Below are positions 54,929-63,860 of a stretch of DNA of 64,000 nucleotides, piece after piece. Below the pieces are notes generated by a model. It did no database searches. It had not been told where the DNA came from and worked only from the letters and a program-made list of their open reading frames with translations. The stretch lies in NCBI GenBank assembly GCA_044226035.1, contig JBGAHT010000001.1, forward strand, positions 25,294 through 89,293, in the 5' to 3' direction. The stretch's first letter is position 1; the number at the start of each line of letters is the position of its first letter. The position numbers were made by a program, and so were the translations under genes. Origin of the DNA: Pseudoluteimonas sp044226035. GTDB lineage: Bacteria; Pseudomonadota; Gammaproteobacteria; Xanthomonadales; Xanthomonadaceae.

Positions 54929-56875
54929 ATGCAAACGCCATTACGCCTCGAATCGCTGGACGCCGCCGTCGCCGCGCTGCTGGCGCGCATCGACGGGCCG
55001 CTCAAGCTCGGCGCGCCGCTGGGCCTGGGCAAGCCGCACCGTTTCCTCAACGCGCTGTACGCGCGCATCGAACGCGATCCGTCGCGGCCGCTGCACCTGT
55101 ACACCGCGTTGTCGCTGGACCCGCCGGCGGCGGGCAGCGAACTCGAGGCGCGCTTCCTCGATCCCTTCGTCGAACGCCTCTACGGCAGCGACTTCCCGCG
55201 CCTGGCCTACGTCGCCGCGCAGAAGCGCGACGCGCTGCCCGCGCACGTCGAGGTCGAGGAGTTCTACCTGCAGTCGGGCGCGCTGCTGCATTCGTCGCAG
55301 GCGCAACGCCGCTACGCCAGCCTGAACTACACCCACGTCGCCGCCGCGCTCGCCGACCGCGGCATGAACGCGCTGGTGCAGAAGGTCGCGGCGAACGCCG
55401 ACGGTTCGCGGCTGTCGCTGTCGTCGAACACCGACCTCAGCTTCGACGCGATCGACGCGATCGTCGCGCGCGGCCTGCCGCGGCCCATCCTGGTCGCGGA
55501 AGTCGATCCGCAATTGCCGTGGCTGGACGGCGTCGCGGCGGTGGATGCCGGCTTCTTCGACATCGTCGTCTCGCCGCCGCCGCCGTACCCGCCGCTGTTC
55601 GCGCTGCCGCGCCAGCCGGTCGGCGACATCGATTACGCCATCGGCCTGTACGCCAGCGCCCTGGTGCGCGACGGCGGCACGCTGCAGATCGGCATCGGTG
55701 CGCTCGCCGACGCGCTCAGCCACGCGCTGGTGCTGCGCCATGTCGACAACGCGGCCTGGCGGCGCGCGCTGCGCGCGCTGGATCCGGGCATCGAATCGCA
55801 TCCGGCGGTGGTCGCCAGCGGCGGGCTCGGGCCGTTCGAGCAGGGCCTGTACGGCTGCAGCGAGATGGTGAACGAAGGCTTCCGCCTGCTGGTCGAACGC
55901 GGCGTGATCCGGCGCATGGTGATCGACGACGTGGACGCGATGCGGCGGATCGCGGACGGCGGCGCGACCGATGACGACCGCGCGCGGCTCGAACGCGAGG
56001 GCCAATGCCTGCACGGCGCGTTCTACCTCGGTTCGCCGGCGTTCTACGACTGGCTGCGCGGCATGCCGGACGACGAGCGCCGCCGCGTCGGCATGCGCCG
56101 GGTGAGCGAGGTCAACGACCTGTTCGGCGACGAGGCGCTGCAACGCCTGCAGCGGCGCGGCGCGCGCTTCTTCAACACCTGCATGATGGCGACCGTGTTC
56201 GGCGAGGCGATTTCCGACAGCCTCGCCGACGGCGGCGTGGTCTCCGGCGTTGGCGGCCAGTACAACTTCGTGGCGATGGCGCACGAGTTGCGCGACGGGC
56301 GCTCGGCGCTGCTGCTGCGCGCCTCCCGCGACGAGGGCGGCGAGGCGGTCCCGAACATCCGCTGGAACTACGCCGCCTCCACCATCCCGCGCCACCTGCG
56401 CGACCTCTACGTCACCGAGTACGGCATCGCCGACGTGCTCGGCAAGACCGACGAGGATTGCGTCGTCGCGATGGCCGGCATCGCCGACGTGCGCCACCAG
56501 TCCGCCTTGATCGAACGCGCGAAACGCGAACGCAAGCTGCGCAAGGATTTCGAATCGCCGTCGGATTGGCGGCGCAACTCGCGCGAACGCCTGCGCGCCG
56601 CGCTGGCGCCGTTCCGCGCCGACGGCACTCTGCCCGACTATCCGCTCGGCAGCGATTTCACCGACGTCGAGCAGCGCCTGGTGCGCGCGCTGCAATGGCT
56701 GAAGGCGGAAACCGCTTCGACACCGGGGAAATTGCGCACGATCGTGTCCGCGCTCGCCGGTGGTCGCAGCGACGATCGCGAAGCGTTGCAACGCATGAAC
56801 CTCGATGCTCCGCGCGGACTGGCGGAATGGCTGGATGCGAAGCTGGTGGCGCTGGCGTTGCTGAAATCCGCTTGA
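54929..56875 (+). CDS. Acetyl-CoA hydrolase/transferase-family protein
   Basis: 648 residues, long for the family (usually about 500-550), with an N-terminal part (about 1-200) that resembles the CoA-transferase AB fold (LGLGKPHRFLNALY), then LQIGIGALADALSHAL, GCSEMVNEGFR with a candidate catalytic Glu, and a C-terminal acetyl-CoA hydrolase domain (about 400-570, SGVGGQYNFVAMAHEL and ASTIPRHLRDLYVTEYGIADV). Such proteins move CoA between acids or hydrolyse acyl-CoA. Substrate unknown. ATG 54929 is preceded by a weak ribosome site. Confidence 0.86.
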   Translation: MQTPLRLESLDAAVAALLARIDGPLKLGAPLGLGKPHRFLNALYARIERDPSRPLHLYTALSLDPPAAGSELEARFLDPFVERLYGSDFPRLAYVAAQKRDALPAHVEVEEFYLQSGALLHSSQAQRRYASLNYTHVAAALADRGMNALVQKVAANADGSRLSLSSNTDLSFDAIDAIVARGLPRPILVAEVDPQLPWLDGVAAVDAGFFDIVVSPPPPYPPLFALPRQPVGDIDYAIGLYASALVRDGGTLQIGIGALADALSHALVLRHVDNAAWRRALRALDPGIESHPAVVASGGLGPFEQGLYGCSEMVNEGFRLLVERGVIRRMVIDDVDAMRRIADGGATDDDRARLEREGQCLHGAFYLGSPAFYDWLRGMPDDERRRVGMRRVSEVNDLFGDEALQRLQRRGARFFNTCMMATVFGEAISDSLADGGVVSGVGGQYNFVAMAHELRDGRSALLLRASRDEGGEAVPNIRWNYAASTIPRHLRDLYVTEYGIADVLGKTDEDCVVAMAGIADVRHQSALIERAKRERKLRKDFESPSDWRRNSRERLRAALAPFRADGTLPDYPLGSDFTDVEQRLVRALQWLKAETASTPGKLRTIVSALAGGRSDDREALQRMNLDAPRGLAEWLDAKLVALALLKSA

Positions 56876-56893
56876 AGGAAACGCTGATTTGAG

Positions 56894-57031
56894 CCGTCAT
56901 CCTCGCGCAGGCGGGGATCCAGCTTGAATAAGCCATTGAGAAGCAAGCAGCTAGAAGGCCAACCAGTCAGCTGTTGAAGAGCGATTCCCGCTTTCGCGGG
57001 CATCTTTCACAGCCGAAGGCTGTGTATGACG
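56894..57031. repeat. Long dispersed inverted repeat with internal insertion
   Basis: Outer arms cgtcat (56895) and atgacg (57031) and hairpin parts gcgcaggcggggatccag and gattcccgctttcgcgggcat mark the same family as at 2272 and 59012, but this copy is about 60 bp longer, with an extra hairpin cacagccgaaggctgtg (57009-57025). It fills the convergent gap between the CoA-transferase-like gene and the FMN reductase. Confidence 0.65.
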
Positions 57032-57051
57032 AGAAAAATCTAGCAGCGTGC

Positions 57052-57612
57052 CTAACCGCGTTTCCCACCGGCGAACGCGGCAAACCCGCGCACGAACTCC
57101 GCAAGCTGCGCGCGCACCTTGTCGTCGACCAGTTCGCCGCTGGCGTCGAACGCCTGGCCGGCACGCGAGACCATCAGCGTGCCATCCGGCCACAGGTGGA
57201 CGCCGAGCTTCTTCAACACGGGCAGCCAATGCGCCTGCGACATGATCGTTCCGAAACCGCCCGGCGAGGCGCCGACCAGGGCGAACGGCCGTTCGCCGAA
57301 CACGCGCGCGATGTCGTTGGCCGGGCGCGACAGCCAGTCGATCGCGTTCTTGAACACGCCGGGCACGCCGTTGTTGTATTCGGGCGTGACCAGCAGCACG
57401 CCGTCGCTGGCGACGATGCGTTCCTTCAGCGCGGACACCGCTTCGGGAATGCCGTTCGCGGCCTCGGCGTCGCCGTCGTAGAGCGGAATGCCGTGCAGCG
57501 TCGCCGCCTCGAGTTCGATGCCCTCGCCCGCCACCTGTTGCGCGGCGCGCAGCAGCGCGGTGTTGAACGAGGCGGCGCGCAGGCTGCCGGAAATGCCGAG
57601 GATGCGGGTCAT
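57052..57612 (-). CDS. NADPH-dependent FMN reductase
   Basis: 186 residues from ATG 57612. Flavodoxin-like: GISGSLRAASFNTALL phosphate loop, then VTPEYNNGVPGVFKNAIDWLS, the flavin-contact signature of the SsuE/chromate-reductase group, and VGASPGGFGT. Soluble; reduces FMN, quinones or metals. Its start overlaps the pirin stop as ATGA, so both come from one transcript. Confidence 0.92.
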   Translation of the reverse strand: MTRILGISGSLRAASFNTALLRAAQQVAGEGIELEAATLHGIPLYDGDAEAANGIPEAVSALKERIVASDGVLLVTPEYNNGVPGVFKNAIDWLSRPANDIARVFGERPFALVGASPGGFGTIMSQAHWLPVLKKLGVHLWPDGTLMVSRAGQAFDASGELVDDKVRAQLAEFVRGFAAFAGGKRG

Positions 57613-58544
57613 GGGGAAGCTCCATCGTCCGACGGGGATTTCGAAACCCGCAGGTGCAGGCCTTCGACCGCCGGCGCGACCAGGCGCGGCAAGCCGGTGC
57701 CGCGCACTTCGCCGAAGCGGTCGCCGTGGTTCCAGTCGCGGGTCGCCTGCGCCATTTCCCCGGCGCTGCGCGCGACGAAGTTCCACCACAGCAGCACGTC
57801 CTCGGCGAAGGGTTCGCCGCCGAGCAGCAGCAGTCGCGCCGCGGCATCGGTCTCGATGCGCAAGGTTTCGCGGCCGGTGCCGAGGAAGCACAGCGTGCCC
57901 GGCGCCAGCGCCTCGCCTTCGATCCGCGCTTCGCCGTCGAGGCAGAGCACCGCGTGCTCGAACTCCGCGCGCAGCGGCAGCGTCGTCGCCGCCGCACCGC
58001 CGGCAAGCAGGTCCGCGCCCAGCAACGGGCTGAACACCGTCGCCGGCGAGCTCGCGCCGAGCCAGTCGCCGACCAGCAGGGTGATGTCGAAGCCGTCGCG
58101 TCCGACATGCGGCAGTTGCGCGCAATGCTGGAACATCGGCGCGCGCTCGCGTTCGGCATCCGGCAGCGCGATCCACAACTGCACCGCGTGGCTGCGCCCG
58201 GCGCGGTCGTGCGGCGCGTCCTCCGCATGGCTGATGCCGTGGCCGGCGGTCATCACGTTGACCTGGCCCGGGCGGATCCACTGCCGGTTGCCGAGGCTGT
58301 CGCTGTGCAGCACCTCGCCTTCGATCATCCAGGTGAACGTCTGCAGGCCGATGTGCGGATGCGGGCCGACGTGGATGCCGCCGCCCGCTTCGAATTCGAC
58401 CGGCCCGGCGTGGTCGAGGAAGCACCAGGCGCCGACCGTGCGCCGTTCGCGCGTGGGCAACAGCCGCCGCACCGGCATGCCGCCGACATCGACCATGCGC
58501 GCGGCGACGCGCTGCATCGCGGGGGCGGAGGTGTCTGCGGTCAT
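57609..58544 (-). CDS. Pirin-family protein, copy A
   Basis: 311 residues. Double-cupin pirin: metal-ligand region GPHPHIGLQTFTWMIEGEVLH with His/His/Glu, then QVNVMTAGHGISHAEDAP, and a C-terminal cupin around HAVLCLDGEARIEG. Some pirins have quercetinase or redox-sensing activity. It shares a promoter with the FMN reductase. A second pirin gene lies at 59109. Confidence 0.92.
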   Translation of the reverse strand: MTADTSAPAMQRVAARMVDVGGMPVRRLLPTRERRTVGAWCFLDHAGPVEFEAGGGIHVGPHPHIGLQTFTWMIEGEVLHSDSLGNRQWIRPGQVNVMTAGHGISHAEDAPHDRAGRSHAVQLWIALPDAERERAPMFQHCAQLPHVGRDGFDITLLVGDWLGASSPATVFSPLLGADLLAGGAAATTLPLRAEFEHAVLCLDGEARIEGEALAPGTLCFLGTGRETLRIETDAAARLLLLGGEPFAEDVLLWWNFVARSAGEMAQATRDWNHGDRFGEVRGTGLPRLVAPAVEGLHLRVSKSPSDDGASP

Positions 58545-58567
58545 GCGCGTCTCCTGCGTCGGCCGGC

Positions 58568-58975
58568 TCAGGTTACCAATGCGGTGTCGATGCGGACTTC
58601 ACCGGTGAGCACCTTGTGGATCGGGCAGGCGTTCGCCACCAGCAGCAGGCGCTGGCGCTGCGCGTCGTCGAGATCGCCGAGCAGCTCGACCCGGCGCGAA
58701 ATGTCGGTGCCCGCCTCCGGCTTGCCGTTCGGGTTGAACGCGAGTTCCACCTTCACCCCCGTGAGCGGCCATTGCTTGCGTTGCGCGTACATGGTCACCG
58801 TCACCGCGGTGCAGGTGCCGAGCGAGGAAAGCAGCAGGCGTTCCGGCGAAGGCCCGGCGTTCGCGCCGCCCACGTCCTCGGGTTCGTCGCCCAGCCAGCG
58901 ATGGCCGAGGTCGTCGGAGAGTTCGACGGTGTAGTGCGTCGAACCGATGCTGGCGTGGACAACGGAAATCGTCAT
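58568..58975 (-). CDS. OsmC/Ohr-family peroxiredoxin-like protein
   Basis: 135 residues from ATG 58975. OsmC signature with two active cysteines: LSSLGTCTAVTVTMYA and LVANACPIHKVL. It reduces organic hydroperoxides or acts as a thiol protein. Its length fits the YhfA/OsmC group rather than Ohr. It stands between the two pirin genes on the same strand. Confidence 0.9.
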   Translation of the reverse strand: MTISVVHASIGSTHYTVELSDDLGHRWLGDEPEDVGGANAGPSPERLLLSSLGTCTAVTVTMYAQRKQWPLTGVKVELAFNPNGKPEAGTDISRRVELLGDLDDAQRQRLLLVANACPIHKVLTGEVRIDTALVT

Positions 58976-59011
58976 TGTGTGAATCCCAATACTTGATCGG
59001 ACTTTCCCATT

Positions 59012-59092
59012 CGTCATCCCGGCGCAAGCCGGGACCCAGTTTTGATGTTTCGAATCTCGAAGAGCTGGGTTCCGGCTTCCGCCGGAATGACG
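59012..59092. repeat. Dispersed inverted repeat CGTCATCCCGG...CCGGAATGACG
   Basis: Outer arms cgtcatcccggc / gccggaatgacg, inner arms gggacccag / ctgggttcc, about 81 bp, and inner hairpins ggcgcaagcc and ggcttccgcc. It lies between OsmC and pirin B. Confidence 0.8.
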
Positions 59093-59108
59093 ACCATCTT
59101 TTTCCTGC

Positions 59109-59975
59109 TTACGCCATCCGGCCGAACTTGCCGCTGTTGAAATCGGCGATGGCCTGCAGGATCTCCTGCTGGCTGTTCATCACGAACGGCCCGTAGCCGA
59201 CCACCGGCTCGTCGAGCGGTTCGCCGGCGAGCAGCAGCAGCTTGGCGTCGCCGTTGGCTTCGATCACCACGTTGTTGCCTTCCACCGACAGGGTGGCCAT
59301 CTGCTTCTCGCGCAGCAGGGTCTCGCCGTTGACCATCACCGTGCCGGCCAGCACCACCACATGCGCGGTCCAGCCGTCGGGCTGCGGCAGTTCGACGGTC
59401 TTGCCGGCGCCCAGGCGCACGTCCCAGACGTTCATCGGGCTGAAGGTGTTGGCGGGGCCCTCGAAGCCCTCGAAGTTGCCCGCGATCACCCGCAGCTGGC
59501 CGGCATCGTTCGCCAGCGGCACCGAGGGAATCTGCGCATCGAGGATGCCCTGGTAGCCGGGCGCGGCCATCTTGTCCTTGGCCGGCAGGTTGACCCACAG
59601 CTGCACCATTTCGAACGGGCCGCCGCGCCTGGCGTAGTCGGTGGAATGGAATTCCTCGTGCAGGATGCCGCTGCCGGCGGTCATCCACTGCACGTCGCCG
59701 CGGCCGATCACGCCGCCCTTGCCGGTGGAATCGCGGTGCTCGACTTCGCCGTCGTAGACGATGGTGACGGTTTCGAAGCCGCGGTGCGGATGCTGGCCGA
59801 CGCCACGGCGATGCGTGGTCGGCTCGAACACGGTCGGCGCGGCGTAGTCGAGCAGGAGGAACGGGCTGCGGCCGGGCACGCCCGGGCCGTCGTAGCCGAA
59901 CATGCCGTGCACGGGGAATCCGTCGCCGACCCAATGCCGCCCGGGTGCGGACCTGACCTCGAGGATCTTCTTCAT
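59109..59975 (-). CDS. Pirin-family protein, copy B
   Basis: 288 residues from ATG 59975. Ligand motif QHPHRGFETVTIVYDGEVEH, then DVQWMTAGSGILHEEF and the C-terminal cupin around AHVVVLAGTVMVNGE. More like canonical YhhW/pirin than copy A. The start of the frame upstream (60173) is not used. The 222 bp before it is non-coding and may hold the promoter. Confidence 0.93.
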   Translation of the reverse strand: MKKILEVRSAPGRHWVGDGFPVHGMFGYDGPGVPGRSPFLLLDYAAPTVFEPTTHRRGVGQHPHRGFETVTIVYDGEVEHRDSTGKGGVIGRGDVQWMTAGSGILHEEFHSTDYARRGGPFEMVQLWVNLPAKDKMAAPGYQGILDAQIPSVPLANDAGQLRVIAGNFEGFEGPANTFSPMNVWDVRLGAGKTVELPQPDGWTAHVVVLAGTVMVNGETLLREKQMATLSVEGNNVVIEANGDAKLLLLAGEPLDEPVVGYGPFVMNSQQEILQAIADFNSGKFGRMA

Positions 59976-60197
59976 GGCTTGCTCCAGTTCGTACCGGCCC
60001 TGGCCGGTTCGAAGGGAACAATGCGGCTTTCCATGTGCCGGAACCAGCCCCGGCCATGCGCCGGATCGTCCTATTGCTGGAACGATAGTGGAATCGACCG
60101 CGGATTGGTTCCGCAGACCGGACTCCGACTCAGCATCCTGCGATGCAGGAGCACGCCGGGTGGATGAGGCCAACCTGGCCTAGCATCGTTCGGTGGT

Positions 60198-61121
60198 GTG
60201 ATGCGCCAGTCGTTATCAGTGATTATCGAGAACTTCAACTTCGAGCAATGCATGGACACTTACCGGCTAAGGAGCGCTTATATCGGACCTCAAACCATTG
60301 TCGAGATCAGCGCTGACCGCCATAACGACCTGGTTCGAGCGCGGCAATGCCTAGTCGACGCTGGAAACTTTGAACGCCGCTATGCACTGCTTGTTGGCAA
60401 CTTCCTTGCGCTGGAGGAATTCACCGCAGTGACGAACCTGCGAAACGAGGTTCACTGGGATATTGGGTACGAAAGCGGCGACGCGGTCTTAATGGAAGCT
60501 AATCGCCACGTCATAAACTTTTTCACAAGTGCGAAGTCCTACGTTGATCAGGTGAACTCCGACTTCAAAATTATTGGAGAAGGAAGCTGGTTCCACGACC
60601 AGGCAGATAGACAGCTCAAGGCTGCCTTTGACCGATCAATTCATTATCGAATTTCTGACCAGCTGCGTAGTAGAGGACAGCATCGTGCGATGCCGGTTGA
60701 TGGCTATGGCCCAAGACCAGACTCTAAGGCAGAAGATGGAATCTGGTTCTACACCACCAAGGAAATGTTATCCAAGGACAAGAAGTTCAAGAAAAGTACT
60801 CTTGCAGAAACACCAGATCGAATCTATTTCCGTACGACATTGCGAGGCTATATGCATGAGTTGAGCAGTGTGCATATTTCCTTGCGAAAACTAGTCAAAA
60901 GGGATGTTGATGAATGTCGCGCGATGATGGAGGCGGCCGTCGAGGATTACCGAGCTGCACAGAAGGATCCGGGCACGACATCACATACAGGCATTGGGAT
61001 CGAGTCGGCGCACTACGTTGGAGAAGTCGTAGTTGATTCCATACCGCTCTTGCTCAACTGGGACAACAACCGGTTGAAGCTTGCTGAAAAACACAGATCT
61101 GAGGTCAAGCTTCCTTATTAG
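60198..61121 (+). CDS. AT-richer orphan protein of unknown function
   Basis: 307 residues from GTG 60198 or ATG 60201. Base composition and codon choice (AAT, TTA, AAA common) differ strongly from neighbours, a sign of recent transfer. No export signal. The sequence is helix-rich with charged residues; an N-terminal block NLRNEVHWDIGYESGDAVLMEANRH, split over the middle, then FFTSAKSYVDQVNSDF and RLVKRDVDECRAMMEAAVEDY-like ending. I recognise no domain. No integrase, tRNA or repeat marks the edges, and the neighbours are core metabolic genes. Confidence 0.75.
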   Translation: MMRQSLSVIIENFNFEQCMDTYRLRSAYIGPQTIVEISADRHNDLVRARQCLVDAGNFERRYALLVGNFLALEEFTAVTNLRNEVHWDIGYESGDAVLMEANRHVINFFTSAKSYVDQVNSDFKIIGEGSWFHDQADRQLKAAFDRSIHYRISDQLRSRGQHRAMPVDGYGPRPDSKAEDGIWFYTTKEMLSKDKKFKKSTLAETPDRIYFRTTLRGYMHELSSVHISLRKLVKRDVDECRAMMEAAVEDYRAAQKDPGTTSHTGIGIESAHYVGEVVVDSIPLLLNWDNNRLKLAEKHRSEVKLPY

Positions 61122-61169
61122 GAAACTCGCAAACATGTGAATGGCGGCGCTGGCCGGCTTCTGGCGCTG

Positions 61170-61197
61170 AAAAAAACGGCGCCCCTCGGCGCCGTTT
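61170..61197 (-). terminator. Rho-independent terminator of tkt
   Basis: Minus strand: stem aaacggcgcc / ggcgccgttt (61197-61188 with 61183-61174), loop gagg, followed by a run of T (complement of aaaaaaa at 61170-61176). It follows the tkt stop by 25 bp. Confidence 0.88.
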
Positions 61198-61222
61198 CGT
61201 ATTCCCGCGACGAGAACGTTCG

Positions 61223-63211
61223 CTACAACCCCTTCGCCACCTCGACCACATGCTCGACGGTGAAGCCGAAATGCGGCATCAGCGCTTCGATCGGCGCGGA
61301 CGCGCCGTAGGTATCGATGCCGACCACCGCGCCGTCGAGGCCGACGTACTTGCGCCAGAAATCGGTCACGCCCGCCTCGACCGCGACGCGCCTGCGGCAG
61401 GCCTTCGGCAGCACCGACTCGCGATACGCCGCATCCTGGCGATCGAACACGTCGGTCGAGGGCATCGACACCACACGCACCTTGTCGCCGAGTCGCGCGG
61501 CCGCGCCCATCGCCAGCGCGACTTCGGAACCGGTCGCGAGCAGGATGACCTCGGGCGCGCCGCTTGAGTCCTTCAGCACGTAGCCGCCGCGCGCGATGTC
61601 CAGCAACTGGCCTTCGTCGCGCGGCTGGTGCGGCAGCGTCTGCCGCGAGAACACCAGGCAGCTCGGGCCGTCGCGGCGTTCGATCGCGCACTTCCACGCC
61701 ATCGCCGATTCGACCGCGTCGCACGGGCGCCACACGTCGTTGTTCGGGATGTAGCGCAAGGAGGCGAGGTGCTCGACCGGCTGGTGGGTCGGGCCGTCCT
61801 CGCCCAGGCCGATGGAATCGTGGGTGTAGACGTGGATCGCGTGCGCGCCCATCAGCGCGCTCATGCGCACCGCGTTGCGCGCGTAGTCGCTGAACACCAG
61901 GAACGTGGCGTCGTAGGGAATGAAGCCGCCGTGCAGGGCCAGGCCGTTCGAAATCGCGGTCATCGCGAATTCGCGCACGCCGAAGTAGATGTAGTTCGCG
62001 TCGGCGTCGTCGGAGGCGACCGACTTGCTGCCCTTCCACAGCGTCAGGTTGGAATGCGCGAGGTCGGCGGAACCGCCGACGAGTTCGGGCAGCAGCGGCG
62101 CGAACGCCTCGATCGCCATCTGCGAGGCCTTGCGCGAGGCCACGTTCGGGCCTTCGGCCTGCAGTTTCAGCGCGTAATCGAGCGCGGCGGTGCGGAAGCC
62201 TTCCGGCAGTTCCGCGTGCGAACGGCGGGTGAGTTCCGCGGCCGCGTCCGGGTGGCGCTGCGCATAGGCATCGAACAACTGGTTCCACTGGTGTTCGCGC
62301 ACCTTGCCGACGTCGCCGACCTTCCAGCCGTCGTAGATGGCCTGCGGGATCTCGAACGGCGCATGCGGCCAGTGCAGCGCCTCGCGCGTCAGCGCGATCT
62401 CGTCCTTGCCCAGCGGCGAGCCGTGGCTGGATTCCTTGCCGGCCTTGTTCGGCGAACCGAAACCGATCGTGGTGCGGCAACAGATGAGCGTCGGCTTGTC
62501 GCCCGACTTCAGCGCGGTGTCGATCGCGGTCTTGATCTCGACCGCGTCGTGGCCGTCGACGCCGCGGATCACGTTCCAGCCGTAGGCCTCGAACCGCGCC
62601 GGCGTGTCGTCGGTGAACCAGCCCTGGGTATCGCCGTCGATGCTGATGTGGTTGTCGTCCCAGAATGCGATGAGCTTGTGCAGGCCCCAGGTGCCGGCCA
62701 GCGACGCGGCCTCGTGCGAAATGCCTTCCATCAGGCAGCCGTCGCCGAGGAACACCCAGGTGCGGTGGTCGACGATGTCGTATTCCGGGCGGTTGAAGCG
62801 CTGCGCCAGCAGCTTCTCGGCGAGCGCGAAGCCGACCGCGTTCGCCAGCCCCTGCCCGAGCGGGCCGGTGGTGGTCTCCACGCCCGGCGTCATGAAGTTC
62901 TCCGGGTGCCCCGGCGTCTTCGATTCCAGCTGGCGGAAGTGTTTCAGGTCGTCCAGCGACAGGGCGTAGCCGGAGAGGTGCAGCAGCGCGTACTGCAGCA
63001 TCGAGCCGTGGCCGTTCGACAACACGAAGCGGTCGCGGTTGAACCAGCGCGGGTTCGCGGGGTTGTGCTGCAGGTAGTCGTTCCACAGCACCTCGGCGAT
63101 GTCGGCCATGCCCATCGGCATGCCCGGATGGCCGGAATTGGCGGCCTGGACCGCGTCGATGGCGAGGAAACGGATCGCGTTGGCGAGTTCGCGGCGGCTG
63201 GGCGTCGTCAT
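61223..63211 (-). CDS. tkt: Transketolase
   Basis: 662 residues from ATG 63211; a longer frame to 63310 is not needed. ThDP enzyme of the pentose phosphate pathway. N-terminal IDAVQAANSGHPGMPMG, LSNGHGSMLQYALLHL, TTTGPLGQGLANAVG, the ThDP/Mg site GDGCLMEGISHEA and DDNHISIDG, and the pyrimidine-side Glu in YFGVREFAM, then DGPTHQPVEHLASLR. Complete. With gapA, pgk and fba it places central carbon metabolism here. Confidence 0.97.
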   Translation of the reverse strand: MTTPSRRELANAIRFLAIDAVQAANSGHPGMPMGMADIAEVLWNDYLQHNPANPRWFNRDRFVLSNGHGSMLQYALLHLSGYALSLDDLKHFRQLESKTPGHPENFMTPGVETTTGPLGQGLANAVGFALAEKLLAQRFNRPEYDIVDHRTWVFLGDGCLMEGISHEAASLAGTWGLHKLIAFWDDNHISIDGDTQGWFTDDTPARFEAYGWNVIRGVDGHDAVEIKTAIDTALKSGDKPTLICCRTTIGFGSPNKAGKESSHGSPLGKDEIALTREALHWPHAPFEIPQAIYDGWKVGDVGKVREHQWNQLFDAYAQRHPDAAAELTRRSHAELPEGFRTAALDYALKLQAEGPNVASRKASQMAIEAFAPLLPELVGGSADLAHSNLTLWKGSKSVASDDADANYIYFGVREFAMTAISNGLALHGGFIPYDATFLVFSDYARNAVRMSALMGAHAIHVYTHDSIGLGEDGPTHQPVEHLASLRYIPNNDVWRPCDAVESAMAWKCAIERRDGPSCLVFSRQTLPHQPRDEGQLLDIARGGYVLKDSSGAPEVILLATGSEVALAMGAAARLGDKVRVVSMPSTDVFDRQDAAYRESVLPKACRRRVAVEAGVTDFWRKYVGLDGAVVGIDTYGASAPIEALMPHFGFTVEHVVEVAKGL

Positions 63212-63368
63212 GGGGCGGGAATCTCTCTTGCGGACGCGAAGGCGTCCGCTGGGCGGCGCCCGGCGGCGTGCGGGCGGCGTATTGTCCCATCCGCGCCGCG
63301 GGCCTGCCAAACACGGCGATGCCCCGGCTGGCGGGGCGTCCCGGGAACGGCTCGGCGCGGGCCGCCCG

Positions 63369-63797
63369 CTACTGCCGCGCGGCGTCGATCACCGCGCACA
63401 TCGACTTGATCTGGAAATCCTGGCTGGTGGCGTAGCCGCCCGGCGTGGACTTGGTCACGCTGATGCGCGAACCGTCGCCCTCGGCGTCGATGCTCACGTT
63501 CCACGGCAGGTCGACGTTCTGGCCGTTACTGGTCACGCCGCCGTTCTTCTGCACGAACGCGATGACGCCGATGTCCTTGTCGGAACTACCGACGGTCAGG
63601 CCCGACTTGATGCCTTCGGTGTAGATGCGCTTGAACGCCACCGCGGGCGCGACCCCCGGCACCAGGTCATTGGTGCTGAAGCGTCGCCCCGCGAAGAAGC
63701 TGCCTTCCTGCTTGAAGTTGGTTTGGCAGGCGGGCTCGGCGGCCTGCGCCGCGCCCATGGCCAGCAACAGCGCCTGCGCGAGAATCCATTTCCCCAT
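63369..63797 (-). CDS. Small secreted protein
   Basis: 142 residues from ATG 63797. Signal peptide 1-20 (LLLAMGAAQA-AEP). Cys pair (PACQTNF near the start and KSMCAVID near the end) probably forms a disulfide. Mid-part has VSIDAEGDGSRISVTKSTPGG. No family recognised; periplasmic. It lies between tkt and the symporter on the same strand, 157 bp before tkt. Confidence 0.72.
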   Translation of the reverse strand: MGKWILAQALLLAMGAAQAAEPACQTNFKQEGSFFAGRRFSTNDLVPGVAPAVAFKRIYTEGIKSGLTVGSSDKDIGVIAFVQKNGGVTSNGQNVDLPWNVSIDAEGDGSRISVTKSTPGGYATSQDFQIKSMCAVIDAARQ

Positions 63798-63860
63798 GCG
63801 TCTTCCCCTTGCGTGCACGGCGTCCACCGCGGTCGCCTCCATGCACGGCCAGTATAGGGT

